From OMOG01 sp041485845 (lineage in GTDB: Bacteria > Acidobacteriota > Terriglobia > Bryobacterales > Bryobacteraceae), in contig JBGPKH010000094.1 in NCBI GenBank assembly GCA_041485845.1, positions 1 to 18,981 on the forward strand: 18,981 nt of DNA, given 5' to 3'. Numbering within the stretch: position 1 is the stretch's first letter; every line of letters begins with the position of its first letter. Below the pieces are notes generated by a model. It was not told the DNA's origin. It was given only the letters and a program-made list of their open reading frames with translations, and searched no databases. Position numbers and translations under genes: made by a program. Below, in pieces: positions 7,611-13,854 of the stretch.

Positions 7611-8549
7611 TCAGGGCCGCCCCGACGCAGCGGCCCCGTACTCCGCCGGCGCCAGCAGCGTCAGCGCCCGCGGCACGATCCGCACCTCCGCGGGCAAGTG
7701 CCCCGCGAACTCGCCGTCGATTTGCGCGTGGGCGCGGCCGGCTTCGACGTTCGATACGACAACGCGCCGCGCCCTGAGAATCGTGATGCCCTTCATCCCG
7801 CTCAAGCGGTTGAACGCCATCCCCGCAACGTACTTGACATACTGGAGCGCCGCGCCCCCCTCGAACAGCACCACCTCGAACTCGTCGTCCAGCAGGGTCA
7901 CGTTGCGCGCGATCTCGAAATCGCCCCCGTAGTTCCGGACCTTACTCACCAGCGCAAAGGAACAGGGGAGCTTCCGTCCGTGGATCTCCGCCCGAAGTTG
8001 CGGCAGGCGGCGTCCCAGCAGGCTGGCGCCCGCCACCCAGTAGGCCAGCTTGCCCGATCGGGCCTTGAGCGCGGCGTTCACGTTGTAAACGATCTGCGCG
8101 TCCAGGCCGATCCCGGCCATCAGCAGAAAATGGCGCGAAACGCGCCCCCCGTCGCAAGTGAGGTGCCCCACCGAAATCCGGTGCGGCCGGAACTCCGGAA
8201 GCCGCTCCACCACGCGCTCCATGCTCGGCCCGAGTCTCAACTCCGCGGCCAGCACGTTGGCCGTGCCCCCGGGCAGAATAGCCAGCGGCACATCCGAATG
8301 CACCATGCCTTCCGCCACTTCGTTGATGGTGCCGTCGCCTCCGGCGGCTAACACCAGGTCGACGCCCCGGCCGATGGACGCGCGCGCGATGGCCCCCGCC
8401 GTGCCCGGCCCCGTGGTCGGGGCCACGCTTACGTTGTGGCCATGCTTGGTCAGGATTTGCGTCGTCCGCTCGATGAGCGAGTTTCCCTTCCGTCCGAATC
8501 TGCCCGCGCGGGGATTGTAGATCAGGACGGTATTCTTGTAGGCTGTGAT
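7611..8549 (-). CDS. YegS/DagK-type lipid kinase (diacylglycerol kinase catalytic domain), non-canonical start
   Basis: The family phosphorylates diacylglycerol, sphingosine-like bases or related lipids with ATP at the inner membrane face. The signature GGDGTINEV (Gly70 onward if counted from 8549) and the following LAILPGGTANVLAAEL are intact. The C-terminal beta domain runs to the TGA at 7611-7613. The first ordinary in-frame start is GTG 8426, but the open frame continues upstream and encodes VLIYNPRAGRFGRKG, the conserved first strand and NPxAG nucleotide loop, so the protein must start earlier. Between the upstream stop at 8577-8579 and that motif there is no ATG, GTG or TTG. The best fit is ATC at 8549 with GGAG 8 bases upstream (312 aa); CTG at 8525 is an alternative. 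A TATAAT lies at 8576-8581. It is divergent from ligA. Confidence 0.82.
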   Translation of the reverse strand: MTAYKNTVLIYNPRAGRFGRKGNSLIERTTQILTKHGHNVSVAPTTGPGTAGAIARASIGRGVDLVLAAGGDGTINEVAEGMVHSDVPLAILPGGTANVLAAELRLGPSMERVVERLPEFRPHRISVGHLTCDGGRVSRHFLLMAGIGLDAQIVYNVNAALKARSGKLAYWVAGASLLGRRLPQLRAEIHGRKLPCSFALVSKVRNYGGDFEIARNVTLLDDEFEVVLFEGGAALQYVKYVAGMAFNRLSGMKGITILRARRVVVSNVEAGRAHAQIDGEFAGHLPAEVRIVPRALTLLAPAEYGAAASGRP

Positions 8550-8593
8550 TGGCTGTTCTCCGGGTTCCTCGTTAAATTATAGTGGAGAGGCCG
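8550..8593. promoter_or_regulatory. Divergent promoter region between the lipid-kinase gene and ligA
   Basis: On the minus strand a perfect TATAAT (8576-8581) would start the lipid-kinase message near 8569, giving a leader of about 20 nt with GGAG. On the plus strand the overlapping TTAAATTATAGT (8572-8583) offers -10-like hexamers for ligA, and GGAGAGG (8584-8590) is its ribosome site. The two -10 elements therefore share the same bases, so the promoters probably compete. Confidence 0.5.
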
Positions 8594-10582
8594 ATGAAAG
8601 ATCCCGCGGGCGAAATCCAATCCCTTCGCGAAGAGCTCCGCCGTCATGAGCACCTGTACTACGTTCTGGACCAGCCGGAGATCGGCGATGCCGAATACGA
8701 CGGGCTCATGCGCCAGCTCCAGGACCTGGAGGCACAGCATCCGGAGTTTGCGGCGTCCGATTCGCCCACGCAGCGCGTGGGCGGAAAGCCGCGCGACGGT
8801 TTCATCAAAGTCCCCCACAGCGGCCAGATGCTCAGCCTGGACAACGCGCTCAACGAGGCCGAGCTGCGCGCTTTCGATCGCCGCGTGCGCGACCTGCTGG
8901 GCGGCGAGTCTTACCGCTACGTCACCGAGCTGAAAATGGATGGTCTCTCCATGGCGGCCCATTATCGCGACGGCCGGTTCGTGCAGGCCGTTACGCGCGG
9001 CGATGGGCTGGTGGGCGAAGATGTCACTGAGAATGCCCGCACCATCCGTTCGCTTCCGCTGCGCGTGAAGACCAAATTCGACGCCTTCGAAGTGCGCGGC
9101 GAGACGGTCATGAACCGCCGCGCGTTCGAGCGCTTGAACGCCGAGCGCGACGAGCGCGGCCTTTCGCGCTTCGCCAATCCGCGCAACGCCGCGGCCGGTT
9201 CGCTGCGCGTGCTGGAGCCCCAGATCACGGCGTCGCGGCGCCTGGACTACTACACTTACTTCCTGCTCGCCGGCGGCCGTCCCGCGGTCGAGAGCCATTG
9301 GCAATCGCTCGAAGAGCTCGCCCACATGGGATTCAAAGTGAACCCCTATCGCAAGCTCTGCGAGAGTGTGGAAGAGGTGCTCGAGTTCTGCGCCGGGTGG
9401 GAGGCGCGGCGCGAGACGCTGCCGTACGAAATCGACGGCGTGGTGGTGAAGGTCGATTCCGTGGAGCAGCAGCAGCGGCTCGGCTTCACCGCCAAGGCGC
9501 CCCGCTGGGCCATCGCCTACAAGTACCCCGCGCGGCAGGCGGTCACCACCGTCGAGAGCATCGAAGTGCAGGTGGGCCGCACCGGGGCGTTGACCCCCGT
9601 GGCGCACCTCAAACCCGTCGAAGTGGGCGGCGTGACCGTCGCGCGCGCCACGCTGCACAATGAGGACGAGATCGCGCGGCTGGGCCTGGAGATCGGCGAC
9701 GCGGTGGTGATCGAGCGTTCCGGCGACGTCATCCCCAAGGTCGTGCGCGTCCATTCGCAGGGCTCGTACCGCAAAAAGTTCCGCATGCCGTCCCACTGTC
9801 CGGTTTGCGGCGGCACGGTGGTTAGAGAGGAGGGTGAGGCTGCCAGCCGCTGCATCAACACCAACTGCCCGGCGCGGCTCAAGGAATCCATTCTGCACTT
9901 CGCCTCGCGCGGCGTCATGAACATCGACGGAGCTGGTGAAGCGCTCGCCGATCAACTGGTCGACCGCGGAATGGTCAACAGCGTGGCGGACCTCTACAGC
10001 CTCACGGTTGACAGTCTCATGGCGCTGGAGCGCATGGGAAGGAAGTCGGCGGGCAACATTGTGCGCAATATTGGCAACTCCAGGAAGAATCCGCTGCCGC
10101 GCGTGCTCACCGCGCTCGGCATCCGTTTCGTCGGCGAGCGCACCGCGGTGTTTCTGGCGGAGGCGTTCGGCAGCATGGATTCGATAGCCGCGGCCGGCCT
10201 CGAAGAGTTGCAGCGGGCGGAAGAGGTCGGGCCCAAGGTGGCCGAAAGCGTCTTCCGGTTCTTTCGCGAGCCGCGCAACCGCGAGCTGGTGGAGCGCCTG
10301 CGCGAGGCCGGTCTCCAGTTCACCTATGTATCGAAGCGGCCCAAGGGCGGACGGTTGAAGGGTCTGACCTTCGTATTGACCGGGACGCTCCCCAACCTGG
10401 CGCGCGACGACGCCCGGCGGCTCATCGAAACCGCCGGCGGCAAGGTGAGCGGTTCGGTGAGCCAGAAGACCAACTACGTGGTGGCCGGCGAAGACGCGGG
10501 CTCCAAACTCTCCAAGGCGCGGGAGATCGGAATCCCGGTGATTGGCGAAGACCAGTTGCTGGACCTCATCGGAGTCGATTGA
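8594..10582 (+). CDS. ligA: NAD-dependent DNA ligase
   Basis: 662 aa (E. coli LigA is 671). It seals nicks in duplex DNA during replication and repair using NAD. ATG 8594 is chosen for its ribosome site GGAGAGG; a GTG four codons upstream is less likely. Domains in order: Ia with HEHLYYVLDQPEIGDAEYDG; adenylation domain with the lysine of KMDG at residue 114 (E. coli Lys115); OB fold from about residue 310 (VQVGRTGALTPVAHL); a four-Cys zinc finger at Cys402, 405, 420 and 425; helix-hairpin-helix repeats around 440-580; and a C-terminal BRCT domain from about 585 (LKGLTFVLTGTL). All key residues are present, so an active housekeeping ligase is expected. It converges with the SDR gene 7 bases after its stop, and a short direct repeat spans the junction. 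Confidence 0.98.
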   Translation: MKDPAGEIQSLREELRRHEHLYYVLDQPEIGDAEYDGLMRQLQDLEAQHPEFAASDSPTQRVGGKPRDGFIKVPHSGQMLSLDNALNEAELRAFDRRVRDLLGGESYRYVTELKMDGLSMAAHYRDGRFVQAVTRGDGLVGEDVTENARTIRSLPLRVKTKFDAFEVRGETVMNRRAFERLNAERDERGLSRFANPRNAAAGSLRVLEPQITASRRLDYYTYFLLAGGRPAVESHWQSLEELAHMGFKVNPYRKLCESVEEVLEFCAGWEARRETLPYEIDGVVVKVDSVEQQQRLGFTAKAPRWAIAYKYPARQAVTTVESIEVQVGRTGALTPVAHLKPVEVGGVTVARATLHNEDEIARLGLEIGDAVVIERSGDVIPKVVRVHSQGSYRKKFRMPSHCPVCGGTVVREEGEAASRCINTNCPARLKESILHFASRGVMNIDGAGEALADQLVDRGMVNSVADLYSLTVDSLMALERMGRKSAGNIVRNIGNSRKNPLPRVLTALGIRFVGERTAVFLAEAFGSMDSIAAAGLEELQRAEEVGPKVAESVFRFFREPRNRELVERLREAGLQFTYVSKRPKGGRLKGLTFVLTGTLPNLARDDARRLIETAGGKVSGSVSQKTNYVVAGEDAGSKLSKAREIGIPVIGEDQLLDLIGVD

Positions 10583-10607
10583 GGCGGGATCAAAGTCGAT
10601 TAAGGCG
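10573..10607. repeat. 14-bp direct repeat across the ligA/SDR convergent junction
   Basis: AGTCGATTGAGGCG (10573-10586) and AGTCGATTAAGGCG (10594-10607) differ at one base and are 21 bases apart. The first contains the last codons and stop of ligA; the second encodes the final RLNRL of the SDR on the other strand. The pattern looks like a small tandem duplication that reshaped one C-terminus. Confidence 0.6.
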
Positions 10608-11237
10608 AATCTGGGGCACTTCGAAAACCCGCACGCCCGAGGCCGGATGCTCCACCGCGCCCGTGAGTGTCCCGATCATTTGCGGAAGCGTAACCAGCCC
10701 CAGGCGCTGCGCCGCCTTGCGGGTGCCCGGCAGTGCGCCGAAAATCCAGTAGGCGGGCAGCAGCAGCACGGGCCAGCGGCGGCCCGGACCGAGCACGTAC
10801 CAGGGCCGCAGGATCGTCGCGTTTAGACCCGATGCGCGGATCGCCTCTTCGGCCTCCGCGCGCGCCGCGATGTATGGGCGCATCACCGGCGCGGGCTGTG
10901 CCACGCTGACGTAAACGAAATGCCCGATCCCAGCCGAGCGCGCGGCGGAAACGGACTCTTTGGCCGAAGCCAGATCGATGCTGCGGAACTGCGCGGCCTT
11001 GGCGGGGCTGGGATGGGCTACCCCGACCAGGTGAACAAACGTGTCGGCGCCGCCAATCGAATGGCGATAGGTGGAGGCGTCCAGCGGGTCGCCCGTGATG
11101 CCCTCGCACCCCGGCGCCAGGCGCTTCTCCGAGCCGCGCCGAACGAGCCCCCGCACCCTGTGGCCGCGCTGGACCAGCTCCGCCGAAAGCCGCTGCCCCA
11201 TGAATCCGCTCGCGCCGGCGATGAACACGTAGGCCAC
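10590..11237 (-). CDS. NAD(P)-binding Rossmann-fold protein, atypical SDR (NDUFA9/epimerase-like)
   Basis: 215 aa from GTG 11237. The N-terminal GASGFMG is the glycine-rich dinucleotide loop of extended/atypical short-chain dehydrogenases. Further markers are FVHLVGVAHPSP, VSVAQP, and YIAARAEAEEAIRASGLNATILRPWYVLGPG, the last matching NAD(P)H-binding proteins related to the complex I NDUFA9 subunit. Tyr of the usual YxxxK is followed by AAR rather than xxxK, so catalysis is uncertain; many relatives are quinone- or NAD(P)-binding rather than classical dehydrogenases. A TAATAT box ends exactly 6 bases before the GTG, suggesting a leaderless message and supporting this start over GTG 11228. It ends convergently with ligA. 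Confidence 0.85.
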   Translation of the reverse strand: MAYVFIAGASGFMGQRLSAELVQRGHRVRGLVRRGSEKRLAPGCEGITGDPLDASTYRHSIGGADTFVHLVGVAHPSPAKAAQFRSIDLASAKESVSAARSAGIGHFVYVSVAQPAPVMRPYIAARAEAEEAIRASGLNATILRPWYVLGPGRRWPVLLLPAYWIFGALPGTRKAAQRLGLVTLPQMIGTLTGAVEHPASGVRVFEVPQIRLNRL

Positions 11238-11243
11238 CCCTTC

Positions 11244-11249
11244 ATATTA
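11244..11249 (-). promoter_or_regulatory. -10 box TAATAT of a probably leaderless SDR transcript
   Basis: TAATAT, then six bases (GAAGGG), then the GTG start. With a usual 6-7 base spacing the transcript would begin at or next to the start codon. No -35 is evident. Confidence 0.45.
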
Positions 11250-11264
11250 CGAGGACGAGAGTGG

Positions 11265-11284
11265 GACAGGCCTCCTGGCCTGTC
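11265..11284. repeat. Perfect 8-bp inverted repeat with 4-base loop
   Basis: GACAGGCC-TCCT-GGCCTGTC lies between the SDR promoter and the ankyrin remnant. There is no T-run, so it is not a standard terminator. GGGACAGGC...GCCTGTC units are remembered as dispersed repeats in related genomes; copy number here was not tested. Confidence 0.6.
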
Positions 11285-11316
11285 ATGGCAGGCGCTTTCG
11301 CCTATCTCGCCCGCCC

Positions 11317-11550
11317 CTACTTCGACAACATCCCGGCAATCTCCGCGTGGCCGGACTGCCTCGCGAGCTCGGCCGCGGTCTTCCCATCCTTCGTCTTACG
11401 ATGCCGGTCGGCTCCGGCCGCAAGCAGTTTCTCCACCATCTCGCGGCTGCCGCGCGCGGCCGCGGAATGGAGCGGCGTGGCTTCCAGGAACTCCAGCGCG
11501 TCGGGCTTCGCCCCGTGCGGTTCCGTGAAACTGTCCGCTGCCCCTCCATA
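11317..11550 (-). pseudogene. Ankyrin-repeat protein remnant without a start codon
   Basis: Reading the minus strand to TAG at 11317-11319 gives a clear ankyrin repeat, TPLHSAAARGSREMVEKLL followed by AAGADRHRKTKDGKTAAELA and RQSGHAEIAGMLSK. Upstream in the same frame comes AADSFTEPHGAKPDALEFLEA, which still looks like protein. The frame then stays open but contains no ATG, GTG or TTG before the repeat, and no further ankyrin units. The only inviting ATG (11549) is in another frame. About 70-75 residues of the C-terminal end of a longer ankyrin protein, or a short one with a frameshift near its start, is the simplest reading. Ankyrin repeats bind proteins; no catalytic role is implied. Confidence 0.65.
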
Positions 11551-11660
11551 ATTTGAGTGTATCGGACTTTGTCGCGGATCTCCTCTGCAATTGCGGGAGG
11601 CGGCCGCCGGTTTGGAGACGCATCGGCCGGCTGTCCGGGGACGCCCGCGATCTGGCCGCC

Positions 11661-12167
11661 TTAGAAGGCGACACGATCTTGGCGCGCTTCGAGTTTCGTC
11701 GCGTCCACTCCAGGGACCCGTTTCAGGTCTTCCAGTGTTTTGAAGTTGCCCTTCTCGGTGCGACGCTTGACCAGCGCTCGCGCCGCGGCGCCGCTTATGT
11801 CGAGGACCGGTGCGATTTCCGAAGCGGTTGCCGTATTCACGTTGACCTTCGTTAAGGTGCGCAGCAGGAAGCGCATGACCCGCTCAAACTGCTCGCCGGT
11901 ACCCTTCGCGCCGGCCTTCACCATCTGCTCGACCGTCTCCCCCCACTCGGATTCCGAGCGGAGGCCGTCCGCCAGGCTGGCCGGGTGACAAGCCCCGCAG
12001 ACAGCCTCAAACGCCGCCTTATCCGCCCGGTCTTGGCGAGGCGGCGCGTCCGGTTCATCCTTCTGCGAAAGAGCGGAGCCCGTGGAAAGGATGGCCGCCA
12101 CAATGAGGAACCGGGCGCCGGGCGCGAGTGCAGACGGATGGGCGTACCGCATACCAGGTTGGGCCAT
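11661..12167 (-). CDS. Exported haem-c protein fused to a ComEA-like helix-hairpin-helix domain
   Basis: 168 aa from ATG 12167, two bases after the upstream gene's stop; TTG 12173 (overlapping that stop) and ATG 12152 are alternatives. The start region is a signal peptide (RFLIVAAILSTGSALS). The haem-c motif CGACH lies at about residues 57-61. It is followed by SESEWGETVEQMVKAGA, a pattern shared with the small c-type domains of quinohemoprotein amine dehydrogenase relatives; the Met there is a possible axial ligand. The C-terminal half is a helix-hairpin-helix domain of the ComEA kind: VNVNTATASEIAPVLDI, then GNFKTLEDLKRVPGV. The CxxCH requires export for haem attachment. It is the last gene of a minus-strand operon after the propeller. 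An electron-carrier role is likely; the HhH domain may serve protein or DNA contact and its role is unknown. Confidence 0.8.
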   Translation of the reverse strand: MAQPGMRYAHPSALAPGARFLIVAAILSTGSALSQKDEPDAPPRQDRADKAAFEAVCGACHPASLADGLRSESEWGETVEQMVKAGAKGTGEQFERVMRFLLRTLTKVNVNTATASEIAPVLDISGAAARALVKRRTEKGNFKTLEDLKRVPGVDATKLEARQDRVAF

Positions 12168-12169
12168 CC

Positions 12170-13426
12170 TCAATTTTTTCGATTGGCCGCCGGCGCGCCG
12201 GGCGAGGCCGCACTGCCAAGACCGTTGCCGAACTGATTGGCCACGCGCGTCAGTTTCCCATTCGTAAAGACCATGTCCAGGAGCTTCTCACTATACATCG
12301 TCCGGCCGTATTCATCCTTCATCTGCCCGACGATCTTCCGCGTCCGCATGTCGATGATGTCTCCGGACGAAACATAGGCGAGCTTTCCATCCAGGCCGAC
12401 CGTGATCCAGTAAGGGCCGGCCGTGGTCTTGATGCTGTCCACCTGCTTCGGTGGCGCCTGCGTGTTGTCGAAAATGTGGATGTAGTTGTTGATGCCGTCG
12501 ACCAGCCAGAGCTCCTTCTCATCGGGCGTCAAAGCAATTCCGTGACTCGGACAGCCGTGCGGAATGCGCGGGCGGGGCGTTACGTTCCACTTCTCGGGCC
12601 AGCCGAAACCCTGTACTTCCACCTTCTGGACGATTTGGCCGCTCTTTACGTCCGCGATGACAAAGCCAAGCAGGTTATTGGTGTTCGAATAGATCCGCGC
12701 GGCATCGTGACTTACGACGAACACCCGGATGTTGTCGGGGAAGGCGATCGTCTTCATGAGCTTGTGCGTGGTGGTATCGGCAACGCCCATGACCTTGCCA
12801 TTGGGGGACATGAACGCGACCTTGCCGTCCAGGCTGAGATTCAGGTTGTGTGCGGCAGGGCTGAGGGGCGATTGGACTTTGGTGATGAGCTCGCCGGTTT
12901 TCGGGTTCACGACGTACCAGAAATCCTTGAGATCCGACCCAACATACATGAACGAGCCGTCGGGCGAGATCTGCGGCCGCTCGCAGCATTGGCCATCGTA
13001 GGCGTTCTCCCATACCTTCTTCTCCGTAGTCAGATCCCAGGCGCCCAGCCGGCCGCGGGTTGCGACATAAATCATCTGGGTTACCGGGCTCGCGGTAACT
13101 CCGGCGACTTGCTCGGGATTCCTGCTGGCCGGAACATCCCAGGTCTGGATCCGCTTCACGAAATTGTAGTGGTTCTTGGCGTCGAGAACCACAATTCCGC
13201 TCCCGTTTTGGTCCCAAGACCCCTCCAGCGTACCGGGAAGCGTGACATAGATCATCTCTCTCTCCGCCGGACCGCGCAGACTCGAACCTCCACCTCCGCC
13301 TCGCCCGGCGGGCTGCGCCAATCCGGCGACCTGCGCCTGCGCGACCACGTGCGCCAAGCCGAGAATTCCGGCCAGAACACACCATCCTGCTATTCTTCTC
13401 AGCCTCAGAAACCTTTCGTAATTCAT
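12170..13426 (-). CDS. Exported YVTN-type beta-propeller protein
   Basis: 418 aa, ATG 13426 with AAGGAT 8 bases upstream. A signal peptide covers about residues 1-32 (RRIAGWCVLAGILGLAHVVAQA), followed by a Gly-rich linker (GRGGGGGSS). The rest is a run of propeller blades: MIYVTLPG, GIVVLDAKN, ASPVTQMIYVATRGRLGAWDL, ISPDGSFMYVGSDL, LSLDGKVAFMSPNG, ALTPDEKELWLVDGINNYIHI and VGLDGKLAYVSSGDIIDM. This is the YncE/YVTN and amine-dehydrogenase-beta-like fold, usually a binding scaffold rather than an enzyme by itself. The haem-c/HhH gene follows with overlapping stop and start signals, and a Gly-rich reading frame ends 18 bases upstream. Pairing of a propeller with a small haem-c protein resembles the subunits of quinohemoprotein amine dehydrogenase, but no gamma-like subunit is present. 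Confidence 0.85.
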   Translation of the reverse strand: MNYERFLRLRRIAGWCVLAGILGLAHVVAQAQVAGLAQPAGRGGGGGSSLRGPAEREMIYVTLPGTLEGSWDQNGSGIVVLDAKNHYNFVKRIQTWDVPASRNPEQVAGVTASPVTQMIYVATRGRLGAWDLTTEKKVWENAYDGQCCERPQISPDGSFMYVGSDLKDFWYVVNPKTGELITKVQSPLSPAAHNLNLSLDGKVAFMSPNGKVMGVADTTTHKLMKTIAFPDNIRVFVVSHDAARIYSNTNNLLGFVIADVKSGQIVQKVEVQGFGWPEKWNVTPRPRIPHGCPSHGIALTPDEKELWLVDGINNYIHIFDNTQAPPKQVDSIKTTAGPYWITVGLDGKLAYVSSGDIIDMRTRKIVGQMKDEYGRTMYSEKLLDMVFTNGKLTRVANQFGNGLGSAASPGAPAANRKN

Positions 13427-13444
13427 AACTAGATCCTTTCTCTC

Positions 13445-13826
13445 TCAAGGGGATGTTGGCGGCCGGCCAGCAGCGGATCTCGAAAAGCGGTTGGTCTCAT
13501 CGATTCGATCCTCCAGTTTGATGGTGTACATGATAGCTCCATTTTTGGCGGCAATCATGGCGAGGCGCACGGTGTTGGCGCCGGGGTGCTCAACGAGTCT
13601 CCAGCCTGACCGGACCGGGCAGACCGGATGCGGGCGGTGTTGCGCCGCGCCCACGGCCTCCAGCGCCGCCCGCTGTTGGCGCGCCGGCGCCGGCCTGTCC
13701 CCGTCCGCCTCTTCCGGCTGTATTCGCGGCGGGAGCCGTGCCGGGTGGAGGAGTCCCGCCAAAGCCTCCGCGGCCGCTGCCGGTGGTGCGGGCCAGGCGC
13801 CCGGACTGTCGACGGGTGAAGTTCAT
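13445..13826 (-). pseudogene. Gly/Pro-rich small protein gene, apparently frameshifted
   Basis: From ATG 13826 the frame reads MNFTRRQSGRLARTTGSG, then a Gly/Arg/Ala/Pro-rich stretch like the linkers of neighbouring exported proteins, and stops at 13590. In a second frame the minus strand reads SGWRLVEHPGANTVRLAMIA then AKNGAIMYTIKLEDRIDETN, a compositionally normal protein segment, to a TGA at 13445-13447. One extra base (or two missing) near 13610-13640 would join the two into a protein of about 126 aa. The joined gene would lead the operon, ending 18 bases before the beta-propeller start. A TACAAT ends exactly 6 bases before ATG 13826. I do not recognise the C-terminal segment. Sequencing error, true frameshift, or two unrelated frames remain possible. 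Confidence 0.45.
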
Positions 13827-13832
13827 CTTTGC

Positions 13833-13838
13833 ATTGTA
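13833..13838 (-). promoter_or_regulatory. -10 box TACAAT, probably leaderless, of the propeller operon
   Basis: TACAAT, six bases (GCAAAG), then ATG 13826. This is the same geometry as at 11237 and 17854. A weak TTGCAG lies 19 bases upstream. The divergent GMC gene begins at 13855, so both promoters share this short gap. Confidence 0.45.
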
Positions 13839-13854
13839 GTAAAGTCACATCAGA

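Noticed and set aside
11396..11674. 92-codon minus-strand frame starting at 11674
   Set aside because: It lies in a different frame from the ankyrin segment and is Arg/Ser/Gly-rich shadow sequence with no recognisable motif.
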